NCBI GenBank assembly: GCA_026387055.1
Contig: JAPLML010000556.1
Span: 1 to 8,698, forward strand
Reading direction: 5' to 3'
From: Planctomycetota bacterium
GTDB taxonomy: Bacteria; Planctomycetota; Phycisphaerae; FEN-1346
Length of the DNA stretch: 8,698 nucleotides
Below the pieces are notes generated by a model. That model had not been told where the DNA came from. It made no database searches and was given only the letters and a program-made list of their open reading frames with translations. Shown here in pieces: positions 1-6,548 of this stretch. Positions within the stretch are counted from its first letter, which is position 1. Each line of letters begins with the position of its first letter. Made by a program: the position numbers and the translations under genes.

Positions 1-70
1 CAGTTGCGTTACGCGTCGCAATATCTTGCTGACATATCGTCAAATTTCCTGAATCGGTCGCTCGCTTATG

Positions 71-97
71 TCATCTGACGGTCTCGTCACCAGATGA
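71..97 (-). terminator. Possible hairpin downstream of the SCO gene
   Basis: TCATCTG (71-77) and CAGATGA (91-97) form a 7-bp perfect inverted repeat. GACG (77-80) and CGTC (85-88) can pair inside it around a GTCT loop, leaving a three-base bulge. It lies about 50 bases beyond the TGA of the SCO gene, so it could end that transcript. There is no clear T run on either side, so an intrinsic terminator is not established. Nothing else is recognisable in bases 1-150. Confidence 0.25.
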
Positions 98-150
98 TCA
101 AGCCCGGCACCCACTCTGGTCCGCATGCACATCAGCACGAACCGCAAGCT

Positions 151-798
151 TCAGTAGGGTTCCTGGATCAGGAACGCCGTAACTTTCGCCATGTCGTCGA
201 TCGACGCATCGACGAACGATGCCCGCAAGCGCCCCCGCTTATCAACCACGAAGATCTGACCGGAGTGGGCAACATTGTAGTTGCCGTCTTTTCCGGCCGG
301 CTCCTGGAAAAACACCGCAGAGAACTGCGCTGCGATCGTCGTCGTCATACTCGGAGCGCCGGTCAGGCCTACAAAGTCCGCTGACAACGGCGCAAGAAAC
401 GCCTTCAGTGCCGCCGGCGTATCTCGCTCCCCATCCACGCTGATCATGACGATCTTCGCGGCCCGCAACGCGCCGCCCTGCGCCCCGTGCAGCGCTCTCA
501 ACCGCAGCAGGGTCGACGGGCAAACATCCGGACAATGGGTAAAGCCGAAGAGCACGAGCACTGGCTGGCCGCGCAGGCTCGAAAAGCGGCGCTCCTGCCC
601 GTTATGATCGGTCAGCACAAAATCAGCGATCGGCCAAGGCTCGGGATTCACATAGACGCGCTCCAGGGACGGCAGCGTCTCCCGCTGCGTCGCGCCGGCA
701 GCCGTACCGGCGCCCAGGCATGTGAGCGCCGCGATCACGCTCACGATCACGTGCCGGATACGTGCGCTGCCGCTTCGGCCGGAAGGTGCGCGATTCAT
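151..798 (-). CDS. SCO1/SenC family copper chaperone (periplasmic, thioredoxin fold)
   Basis: The product is 215 residues if it starts at the ATG at 796-798. An open frame continues upstream to 849, but that start would overlap the preceding gene by 38 bases and puts a basic stretch before the signal, so I prefer 798. Residues 1-35 look like a signal peptide or membrane anchor: a basic N-terminus, a hydrophobic core around 17-30, then an Ala-rich exit. The mature part is a thioredoxin-like SCO domain. CPDVC at 89-93 gives the two copper-binding cysteines, and the histidine of NVAHSGQ (H178) is the third ligand, so all three SCO ligands are present. The family binds copper outside the cytoplasm and delivers it to cuproenzymes, classically the CuA site of cytochrome oxidase, and can act as a thiol reductase. 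Here it begins 13 bases after the stop of a predicted copper radical oxidase gene, suggesting co-transcription and copper delivery to that enzyme (inference). The ribosome binding site is weak (GAG about 10 bases upstream), which suggests translational coupling. It ends in TGA. Confidence 0.9.
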   Translation of the reverse strand: MNRAPSGRSGSARIRHVIVSVIAALTCLGAGTAAGATQRETLPSLERVYVNPEPWPIADFVLTDHNGQERRFSSLRGQPVLVLFGFTHCPDVCPSTLLRLRALHGAQGGALRAAKIVMISVDGERDTPAALKAFLAPLSADFVGLTGAPSMTTTIAAQFSAVFFQEPAGKDGNYNVAHSGQIFVVDKRGRLRASFVDASIDDMAKVTAFLIQEPY

Positions 799-811
799 AG
801 CGGCTCGACTC

Positions 812-1864
812 TCAGTTCGAGTACAAGCGGGTGGCCGGTATGGCCGCATACGTTGTCTGCCCAGGCTTCTTCCAGCGCAATCTCGCTACGGCGGTGCCAG
901 TGTCGTCGTAGTGCTCCATCGTGATCAAGTAGCGCTGATCCTTCGTGAGTGTGATGGTTCCACTCGAGTTGTTGATGGTCGCGTGACTCGTCCAATTGTC
1001 GATGACGAGTACGCCATTGATCCACAGGCGCACGCCGTTATCGGACACGGTCTGGAACTGGAACTTGCCGGTGGCGGTCGGCTCCACCTTGCCGCTCCAG
1101 CGGACCGAGAACTGGTCGGCATTGACGCCTGGCCCCGGTGAGTTCGTAGTCCGGCCGAAGTTCACCGCCTCTGTCCGTTGCAGCACGGGAGTGCCAGACA
1201 GAGTAGTGTTGTTGAAGTACTGGCCGGTGAGCCCAGTACCGGTGTTCGCGGCGCTGGCGGTGGCGGTGGGCGCGGTCGTCTCCTGGTTTCCAATCTGCGC
1301 GACGTACGCAGCCAGGTCGCTCAACTCGGTGCCGGTCGCGGTGAAACCTGCGTGTGCCTGGATGGCATTCTCGATCGTGGCTGCCGATCCGTTGTGCAGG
1401 TACGGCGCCGTCGCCCAGACGTCGCGCAGCGTTGGAATGTCGATGCCGGTCAGTTGACTGCCAAGGCGGTTGCCACTCTCTGGCGTGAGGGTCCCGATGT
1501 TCTGAGGATTGTTGCTGGCGCTGTTCGTGAATGCCGTGCCGCCATGACAGCTAGCGCAATTCTTGGAAATGAAGACCGTACGGCCAGCGGAACCAGCAGT
1601 TGTCAGCCCTCCACCGGAGGCGCGGAGTGGGCTTGACGGGAAGGTGTTCAGCGACGCCACATAGGCCGCGAGCGCGTCCAGATCGCTGTTCACGCCGGCC
1701 TTCTTGTCCCCAAGCGGCTGGCTGCGAGTGCCTTGGCTGAACTGGGCATTCGTCATCAGGCCGGCGCCGCCTGCCAGGCTGCGAATCTGTCCTTCGAAGT
1801 CCTGCACCTCGTCGAAGTTATTGCTCCAGTGCAGGAATCCCTGTGCCCCGGCGCGGCCGCGCAT
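812..1864 (-). CDS. C-terminal segment of the oxidase-cytochrome protein: second haem c plus PA14 domain (after in-frame TAG)
   Basis: This open frame is in the same reading frame as the 1880-5134 gene and separated from it only by one TAG and five sense codons. I read it as the 3' part of one gene, not an independent one. Residues 1-70 continue the cytochrome/MauG-like region (FLHWSNNFDEVQDFEGQIR). CASCH at 103-107 is a c-type haem site, and TLRDVWATAPYLHNGSA near 145-161 matches the region after the second haem in di-haem peroxidase-like proteins. Residues 210-349 are a PA14 domain (GLTGQYFNN...FSVRWSGKV...DNGVRLWINGVLVIDNW), usually a carbohydrate-binding or adhesive beta-barrel of secreted proteins. 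The ATG at 1862-1864 has no Shine-Dalgarno at useful distance and the segment has no signal peptide. Haem c is attached only outside the cytoplasm, so a stand-alone product would probably not mature. It ends in TGA, 13 bases before the SCO gene. Confidence 0.75.
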   Translation of the reverse strand: MRGRAGAQGFLHWSNNFDEVQDFEGQIRSLAGGAGLMTNAQFSQGTRSQPLGDKKAGVNSDLDALAAYVASLNTFPSSPLRASGGGLTTAGSAGRTVFISKNCASCHGGTAFTNSASNNPQNIGTLTPESGNRLGSQLTGIDIPTLRDVWATAPYLHNGSAATIENAIQAHAGFTATGTELSDLAAYVAQIGNQETTAPTATASAANTGTGLTGQYFNNTTLSGTPVLQRTEAVNFGRTTNSPGPGVNADQFSVRWSGKVEPTATGKFQFQTVSDNGVRLWINGVLVIDNWTSHATINNSSGTITLTKDQRYLITMEHYDDTGTAVARLRWKKPGQTTYAAIPATRLYSN

Positions 1865-1879
1865 GCGAGTGTTCTTGAG

Positions 1880-1882
1880 CTA
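1880..1882 (-). other. In-frame TAG splitting the oxidase-cytochrome gene
   Basis: The minus strand reads GAG GGA TAG CTC AAG AAC ACT CGC, with no frame change on either side. Protein similarity runs through it: the first haem motif lies 13 to 17 codons before the region and the second haem and PA14 lie after it. As I remember related proteins, the GEG is followed directly by an LRNT-like motif, so the TAG sits as an extra codon and about one residue is missing a few codons later. This could mean local compensating indels. Nonsense mutation, sequence error and readthrough all remain possible. Confidence 0.85.
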
Positions 1883-4800
1883 TCCCTCGCCGAATCCCGT
1901 GAGGTCCCAGACGCGTCCGTCGTGGCCACCGTCGTTGTGGCAGCTGGCACAACTGACGTAGGCGTCGCGCGCGAGGCGTGGGTCCTTCGCGTCGTAAAAG
2001 AATTGCTTGCCCTTCAGCACCTGCACGCTGAGCTTCTCGGTGCCGACCGTCGACATCGCGACGACCAGCGGCACGTTGGCGATTCCTTCCGTCAGCAGCG
2101 CGGAAACATCGAACACGCTTACCGTCCGGTCCATGAAGTTGCTGACATACAGCGTGCGCCCGTCGACCGATAGAGCAAGGCCCTGCGGCGCACGACCCGT
2201 GTTGATGCGGAAGATCTCCCAGCCGCCGTGCGCGTCCACGACCGCGACTTCACGACTGGCCTCCAGGGCGATGAACATGTACACCCCGATTCGGTCATGA
2301 ATGGCAGCGCTCGCAACACCCGAGTTGTCGTGGTCGATTCGCGCAGCGTAGTCCTCGGAGCCTGACACCAGGTTAAGCCGGGAACTGATGGCACGGACCG
2401 TGTTCTCAAAGTTCAAGCCGAGGCCGTCGCGCAACCCTCCGCGCTTGACGTTGTCCTGCTTGGACGGAACCCAGGCAGACCGGCCATCCGGTGAAATGGC
2501 AACTGCACCCAGGTAATTCGGAATGCCGCGGCCCTGGATCTCGCCATCGGGCTTGTCGCTGTGGCGCAGGACGATGGTCTGCTGCAGCGTCATCGCCGCC
2601 CCGTTGATGACCACGACCTCCGCGCCGACGACATTCCCGCCGACTTCCGTCTGCACGGCTGCCGTACTTTCGCCAGGCAATGGCGGCGTGATGAACCGGG
2701 AGACGTACACGAGGCTGCCATCACCCGTCACGGAGATGTGGCGCGGATTCGAGCCGACACCGAGACTGCCGAGCGTTGTGTAGCTACCTGCATCGATCTT
2801 GAGGAGCCGTCCTGATCCTTCAAGTACGACATAGATGACGCCACCGGTCGGCGCCGCGGCTATGCCATAAGGTTGTGAGGCGAACGGCAGGTTGATCGTG
2901 CGGGCCACCACCAGACTGGCCGGATTGATGACACTGATCGTCGCGCTTTGTCTATTCGTGACCCAGACCTCGCCAGTTGCCGCGATGGCCAAGGCACGGG
3001 GCGCACTGCCAACGGCGATTTCGGCAATTCTCGTTTTCGTCGCAGTGTCGAAAACACTGACAGAGTCGTTATCCTGGTTTACGACCCACAATCGGTCGCT
3101 CGCCGTGGCGCGATCTTCCACGGCCACATTACTGGAAACGGCCGGCGGATTCGCGGTCAGCGGCAGATGCACGGTCTGAACCATGGTCGACGCCTGGGTA
3201 ATTCCCCCCGCGTCCACTGCGGTGACCATGACGTAGTAGATCCCGGGTTTGGCAAACGTATGGTTGATCGATGGCGAAGTGGTGTAAGGCGTTTCCGGAG
3301 TGCCGTCATCGAAGTCCCACTTGTACAGTGGATTCGTGCCTCCAGTTGACTCGGCCTGCAATGTAAGTGGGGCGCCCGCGAGAGCCGGTGCTGGCGGTGG
3401 AAGCGGGTTCAATACGAAGGCGGACGTAGCCTGCGAGACGGTCCACTGGAAACTCGCGCTGTCGCTGTTGACTCCGTCACTGACCGCCACCGTGACATTG
3501 AACTTGCCCACCGTCGTGGGCGTTCCGGAAATCCGGCCTGTGCCGACATTGATTCCGATCCCCGATGGGAGCCCGCTCGCCTGATAGCTGAGCGTGTCGC
3601 CATTGGGGTCAGTCGCCGAGAGCTGCAGCACGACCTCGGTTCCCACCAGGGCGGTCTGGTTGCCCGGGTTTTCGAGGTTCGGAACAACTGCTGTACTGGG
3701 AGTCGCCGTGACATCGACTCGTGCGATTCTGGCGGTCGACGGGGTACCCGACCTGTCGATGACGAACAGCAGGTAGAAACCAGGCGGTGCGTCGCCGGCG
3801 CGCATGGGCGCCTGGACTGTCAACCGGTCGCCGGTCTGTTCAAAGGCCAATTCGACAAAGCGTTGCTCGAAGTTGAAGCTGTGAGTGACGGACCCGGTCT
3901 TGACCATGACTACCCGACTGATGTCGTCCGTCGCGGCCACGTCTACCAGGAAAGTCTCGCCGACATCGATGGCTGTGGGCGCCGATCGAATGGTTGGCCG
4001 GGCCGCCAACCCGCCGCTCGCGTCGTACAGATAGGGTGGATAGTAGATTTCGGCGTTGTCGTTGAACAACGGGCCGGGATTTCCGCCGCCGGCCACCAGC
4101 ACCGAGGCGTCGGGCAGCAGCAAAGCCGTCGAGTGATAGAGTCTCGCGAGATTGCCATCGGCACCGCGGGTCCACTGACCCGTGCTGGGATCCCAGATCT
4201 CTGCGCTGTAATTGACGCCGGTCATTTCGTTCCCGACTTCGCTGCCTCCGGTTGCAAGCACCTTGCCGTCGGCCAAGATCGTGGCGTTTGCCCACTTGCG
4301 CCAGGATGACATCGGTTGGGTAGCCGTTACGATCGGCGCGCTACCAGTGATATCAATGACTACGGCTTGATTCGAAAAGCCGCCAAACTGCAATATTCGG
4401 CCCGGACGGAACATGGCCGCGCTCGAAGTGATGCCTTTCGTCCCCGTCAACTGGCCGCTGATGGTCACCGCACCCGAGCCGCTCGTGTCGACGTAGTACA
4501 TCACTCCGTAATGCTCGTAGCCGAACACCCGGCCATCAGGCGCAATGAAATTACGCGGGTAGCTGTAATAAAGAGCGCTGGTGTCTGCACCCGCTAACAG
4601 CCGAAAATTGCCCGTTGCGTCCCGTATTTCGGGAAGGTCTTCGCCGCCGGTGCCGCCCTGAATGTAGGTCTCGCCGTTGAGCAGCGTCGTTGGCGTCGCA
4701 TACCAGCGCGGCCGTTTCATGGCGTTCTTAAGCGTTAAGGTTTCGCTTCCGTAGTCGAATAGGTTGCTATCAATGTTGGGGGTTTGCTCGGAGCCCCCGC

Positions 4801-5134
4801 CGGTAATGAATACACCAGCGCCTCCCGGCAACACCAGTTGCGCGCTGCAGAAGATATTGTTGCCGGTGTTGTTCGGCAAGGTCAGATGCCCTGCGCCCAG
4901 TCCGGCGGACGGATCCCAGACGTCGTAGATGGCGCCACCCTGAGTGCCATACGTCAGCACGCGGCCATCCGGCATCAATACCGCGTGGACGGGAATCATT
5001 GGCCACTGCGCGACGGCCGACCAGGCGCCAAGAGTGCTGCTCTCGGCGGCCACAACTGGCTGGGCGAGCAAGGCGAAGACGACGCACATGGGCGCCAGTA
5101 ATTTTCCGATGCCGTAGGCGAAGTCCATTCGCAC
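1880..5134 (-). CDS. Secreted copper radical oxidase (galactose/glyoxal oxidase-like) with Ig, PKD, YVTN propeller and haem c domains
   Basis: The ORF is 1084 residues, starting at GTG 5132-5134 with AGAGGGGGG seven bases upstream; an ATG two codons later is possible. Residues 1-30 are a signal peptide. Residues 37-375 form a kelch-type propeller and 378-477 a DUF1929-like Ig domain, the layout of galactose oxidase, glyoxal oxidase and GlxA. By comparison with those enzymes the active site looks complete: C96 (NIFCSA) and Y145 (RWYAT) for the Cys-Tyr cofactor, Y333-H334 (RLYHS) and H418 (VTHSFN) as copper ligands. Such enzymes oxidise alcohols or aldehydes with O2 and give H2O2; the substrate here is unknown. 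Next come a cadherin/Ig-like domain (about 484-568), a PKD domain (574-655, with YKWDFDDGTPE) and a YVTN propeller (679-1012). A first haem c site, CASCH, is at 1062-1066. The frame then stops at TAG (1880-1882), but the same frame continues through a second haem site and PA14 to 812, giving 1440 codons in all. The SCO copper chaperone gene follows. Confidence 0.85.
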   Translation of the reverse strand: MRMDFAYGIGKLLAPMCVVFALLAQPVVAAESSTLGAWSAVAQWPMIPVHAVLMPDGRVLTYGTQGGAIYDVWDPSAGLGAGHLTLPNNTGNNIFCSAQLVLPGGAGVFITGGGSEQTPNIDSNLFDYGSETLTLKNAMKRPRWYATPTTLLNGETYIQGGTGGEDLPEIRDATGNFRLLAGADTSALYYSYPRNFIAPDGRVFGYEHYGVMYYVDTSGSGAVTISGQLTGTKGITSSAAMFRPGRILQFGGFSNQAVVIDITGSAPIVTATQPMSSWRKWANATILADGKVLATGGSEVGNEMTGVNYSAEIWDPSTGQWTRGADGNLARLYHSTALLLPDASVLVAGGGNPGPLFNDNAEIYYPPYLYDASGGLAARPTIRSAPTAIDVGETFLVDVAATDDISRVVMVKTGSVTHSFNFEQRFVELAFEQTGDRLTVQAPMRAGDAPPGFYLLFVIDRSGTPSTARIARVDVTATPSTAVVPNLENPGNQTALVGTEVVLQLSATDPNGDTLSYQASGLPSGIGINVGTGRISGTPTTVGKFNVTVAVSDGVNSDSASFQWTVSQATSAFVLNPLPPPAPALAGAPLTLQAESTGGTNPLYKWDFDDGTPETPYTTSPSINHTFAKPGIYYVMVTAVDAGGITQASTMVQTVHLPLTANPPAVSSNVAVEDRATASDRLWVVNQDNDSVSVFDTATKTRIAEIAVGSAPRALAIAATGEVWVTNRQSATISVINPASLVVARTINLPFASQPYGIAAAPTGGVIYVVLEGSGRLLKIDAGSYTTLGSLGVGSNPRHISVTGDGSLVYVSRFITPPLPGESTAAVQTEVGGNVVGAEVVVINGAAMTLQQTIVLRHSDKPDGEIQGRGIPNYLGAVAISPDGRSAWVPSKQDNVKRGGLRDGLGLNFENTVRAISSRLNLVSGSEDYAARIDHDNSGVASAAIHDRIGVYMFIALEASREVAVVDAHGGWEIFRINTGRAPQGLALSVDGRTLYVSNFMDRTVSVFDVSALLTEGIANVPLVVAMSTVGTEKLSVQVLKGKQFFYDAKDPRLARDAYVSCASCHNDGGHDGRVWDLTGFGEG

Positions 5135-5141
5135 CGCACAT

Positions 5142-5150
5142 CCCCCCTCT
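5142..5150 (-). promoter_or_regulatory. Ribosome binding site of the copper radical oxidase gene
   Basis: The minus strand reads AGAGGGGGG, a purine-rich Shine-Dalgarno, then seven bases to GTG at 5134. The spacing to the next in-frame ATG (5128) would be 13 bases, so this site favours the GTG start. An ATG at 5139-5141 directly after the purines is in another frame and opens only a shadow frame. I could not find a convincing -35/-10 pair further upstream (5155-5390). Confidence 0.6.
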
Positions 5151-5233
5151 TGATCGCTATTTGCTCAGTGGCATCACGCAGATCCACCGCGATCTTGACT
5201 TGACGATACTCCGTCGCAGCGAATGTTAGTCAC

Positions 5234-5335
5234 CTAGACAACATAATCATGGTACGCACCCGACGCGAGCCGTGATTCGACCGGATTGGTCAGCGACACG
5301 CTCCGTGGCATTAACTCGGTAATGTGTTCGAGCAT
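5234..5335 (-). CDS. Doubtful 33-codon ORF in the intergenic region
   Basis: The gap 5135-5391 has one short minus-strand frame whose composition looks protein-like: ATG at 5333-5335, starting MLEHITELMP and ending SGAYHDYVV, with stop TAG at 5234-5236. The frame stays open upstream of the ATG for about 14 more codons. There is no Shine-Dalgarno and I do not recognise the sequence. It could be the remnant of a gene end, for instance from an old insertion, or chance. Otherwise this gap shows nothing except the oxidase ribosome binding site and, at 5392-5422, a terminator. Confidence 0.12.
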   Translation of the reverse strand: MLEHITELMPRSVSLTNPVESRLASGAYHDYVV

Positions 5336-5391
5336 GTTGAGTCCGACAGCATCGAGGTGGACCAGGTGCTGGCTTCAGACCGCCCTTCGAG

Positions 5392-5422
5392 AAACCCCGG
5401 CCCCATTGTAAGGAGCCGGGGT
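5392..5422 (-). terminator. Rho-independent-like terminator of the six-cysteine protein gene
   Basis: On the minus strand ACCCCGGCTCC (5422-5412) pairs with GGGGCCGGGGT (5404-5394). This is an 11-bp stem with one G-T wobble and a 7-base loop TTACAAT. It is followed by TTTC, a short T tract. It lies about 60 bases after the TAG TAG of the 228-residue gene and upstream of the oxidase gene, so it would separate the two transcription units. Confidence 0.6.
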
Positions 5423-5482
5423 CGAGTGCCAGTCAAGCTGGCTGCTGGATCGTTCCAGCGCTCAAACCGTCAGATCTGACTA

Positions 5483-6169
5483 CTAATACACGTCGGGGCT
5501 GCCGTCCTGGAACACGCTGCAGGCCGGGACCTGGGCGGCGGTCACCCGGTCCAGGCGGACCGTTCGGCGCTGCGCCAACTGAAGGAACGTGTCGTCGTCG
5601 ATCGGCCCCACATCAAACTCAGCACGGATGTTGCACATCCAATACGGCGGGTTCGGGCCGGGCACGTCCGACGAGCAGTCGAGCGTAACCGGGCCGATCG
5701 GGAATTCTGACCAATTTGGCACCAGGCGCAGCAGCTGCATGTTGATCCCCATGTGCGCCCCCGGCGAGTCCGGCGACTTAGGAGCATTCGCCAGCTGTCT
5801 ACCCGTGATGATTGCGCCGTCGATCGTGGTCATGAGACGCATCTGCTGCCCATTGATCTGCGCAGGACACGCACTGTCGCCCTTGCAGTCGAAGTCGACC
5901 AACGCGGACGCCTTGCCGACCAGGCTGAAGGCCATCTGCTTCAAATGAGCGAAACTCTTCGCCTCGGCGTCGGTGTTGATTTCTCCTACGCTCGTATAAA
6001 TGTATCGCAGGACAACCGGCGGACCTCCGTCGACCGACTTTGACTTCGTTGGATAATCATCCATAAAAGCGTAGCAGGTGCCGGTAGCGGATCCGGTCGC
6101 AGGCGCCAGGCACACCACGCCAAGCACGGCTGAAACCGCCGTCACTAGTCGTTTACGCAGAACGTTCAT
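5483..6169 (-). CDS. Exported protein of unknown function with six mature cysteines
   Basis: I do not recognise this family. The ORF is 228 residues, with ATG at 6167-6169 and a strong AGGAGG seven bases upstream. Residues 1-28 look like a Sec signal peptide: MNVLRKR, then a hydrophobic core, then an exit around SATG. A cysteine at position 20 lies inside the hydrophobic core and does not fit a lipobox. The mature part has cysteines at 32, 95, 101, 165, 179 and 217, an even number that suggests up to three disulfides in a periplasmic or secreted protein. There are no further membrane segments and no catalytic motif that I can identify. It has hairpin terminators on both sides (5392-5422 downstream, 6505-6534 upstream), so it is probably transcribed alone from the AT-rich region before it. 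It ends in tandem TAG TAG, with an in-frame TGA seven codons after the first TAG. A function is not assigned. Confidence 0.8.
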   Translation of the reverse strand: MNVLRKRLVTAVSAVLGVVCLAPATGSATGTCYAFMDDYPTKSKSVDGGPPVVLRYIYTSVGEINTDAEAKSFAHLKQMAFSLVGKASALVDFDCKGDSACPAQINGQQMRLMTTIDGAIITGRQLANAPKSPDSPGAHMGINMQLLRLVPNWSEFPIGPVTLDCSSDVPGPNPPYWMCNIRAEFDVGPIDDDTFLQLAQRRTVRLDRVTAAQVPACSVFQDGSPDVY

Positions 6170-6176
6170 TGCTCCC

Positions 6177-6182
6177 CCTCCT
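6177..6182 (-). promoter_or_regulatory. Strong Shine-Dalgarno of the six-cysteine protein gene
   Basis: The minus strand reads AGGAGG at 6182-6177, followed by GGGAGCA and ATG at 6169. A perfect core at seven bases supports this start and suggests efficient translation. Confidence 0.75.
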
Positions 6183-6241
6183 GATATGTATTGATGCGGT
6201 CACTCACTCGAGTCGAGCGCAGATGAATATGATCGCGTATA

Positions 6242-6272
6242 TGTCAAATGTACATAACGCTCTTTACATAAC
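6242..6272 (-). promoter_or_regulatory. AT-rich upstream region with tandem 8-bp direct repeats
   Basis: The minus strand reads GTTATGTA, six bases, GTTATGTA, then CATTTGACA. The two copies (6265-6272 and 6251-6258) start 14 bases apart. The second copy overlaps a perfect palindrome, ATGTACAT (6248-6255). TTGACA (6247-6242) resembles a -35 box, but no good -10 box is found 16 to 18 bases further on. The stretch 6220-6290 is far richer in A and T than its surroundings and lies 70 to 120 bases before the 228-residue gene. A promoter or operator for that gene is likely, but the exact elements are uncertain. Confidence 0.35.
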
Positions 6273-6362
6273 ACATTTTTTTTGCGCGGGTTGAACTCAC
6301 CCTGCAGCAGCGGCTGAGCAACGCGACATCCTCGGCCACTGTCGGAATCCACATTAGCTAGT

Positions 6363-6372
6363 AGTTGCAACT
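6363..6372. repeat. 10-bp perfect palindrome AGTTGCAACT
   Basis: AGTTGCAACT is its own reverse complement. It sits in the gene-free stretch 6170-6548, about 190 bases before the start of the 228-residue gene. It could be a regulator site, but such a short palindrome can occur by chance. Confidence 0.2.
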
Positions 6373-6466
6373 GATTACTTTCAGACGACTTTGCCTTCCA
6401 CGCACATTGACACGAGCTGCGCACCGCTGATCTCGTTGTCTGCGCTGGTCGCTACTGCCGCTCGCG

Positions 6467-6498
6467 GATCTCATCGTCGAGGCAATTTAGATGAGATC
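6467..6498. repeat. 9-bp inverted repeat GATCTCATC/GATGAGATC
   Basis: GATCTCATC (6467-6475) is perfectly complementary to GATGAGATC (6490-6498), with a 14-base spacer. It lies just beyond the sulfatase terminator in the transcription direction. It could be a second, weaker hairpin in the same terminator region or an operator. There is no T run next to it. Confidence 0.35.
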
Positions 6499-6504
6499 AG
6501 TGGC

Positions 6505-6534
6505 CCAAAAGCATGACGGCCCCGAGGGGGCCGT
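6505..6534 (-). terminator. Terminator hairpin after the sulfatase/Ig-repeat gene
   Basis: ACGGCCCC (6516-6523) and GGGGCCGT (6527-6534) form a perfect 8-bp G+C-rich stem with a 3-base loop. On the minus strand the stem is followed by CATGCTTTT (6515-6507 region), a short T run a few bases after the stem. It lies 15 bases after the TGA at 6549-6551, the usual place for a terminator of that gene. Confidence 0.6.
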
Positions 6535-6548
6535 TGGTGCTGTCACGA

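Noticed and set aside
94..384. Plus-strand frame with many histidines near the left edge
   Set aside because: It mostly overlaps the 3' part of the SCO gene in antisense and has no ribosome binding site or domain.
799..849. Upstream ATG start for the SCO protein
   Set aside because: It would overlap the end of the PA14 gene by 38 bases and adds 17 residues before an otherwise normal signal peptide; the ATG at 796-798 fits better.
1862..1864. ATG as an independent start for a separate PA14/cytochrome gene
   Set aside because: There is no Shine-Dalgarno within normal distance and no signal peptide, and the sequence before it in the same frame continues the cytochrome region of the upstream ORF.
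6108..6113. Possible lipoprotein cysteine (C20) in the six-cysteine protein
   Set aside because: The residues before it (LGVV) do not fit a lipobox and it sits inside the hydrophobic core; a later cleavage near residue 28 is more likely.
6200..6424. 74-codon minus-strand frame in the gap before the six-cysteine gene
   Set aside because: It has no ribosome binding site, crosses the AT-rich probable promoter region and has no recognisable protein features.
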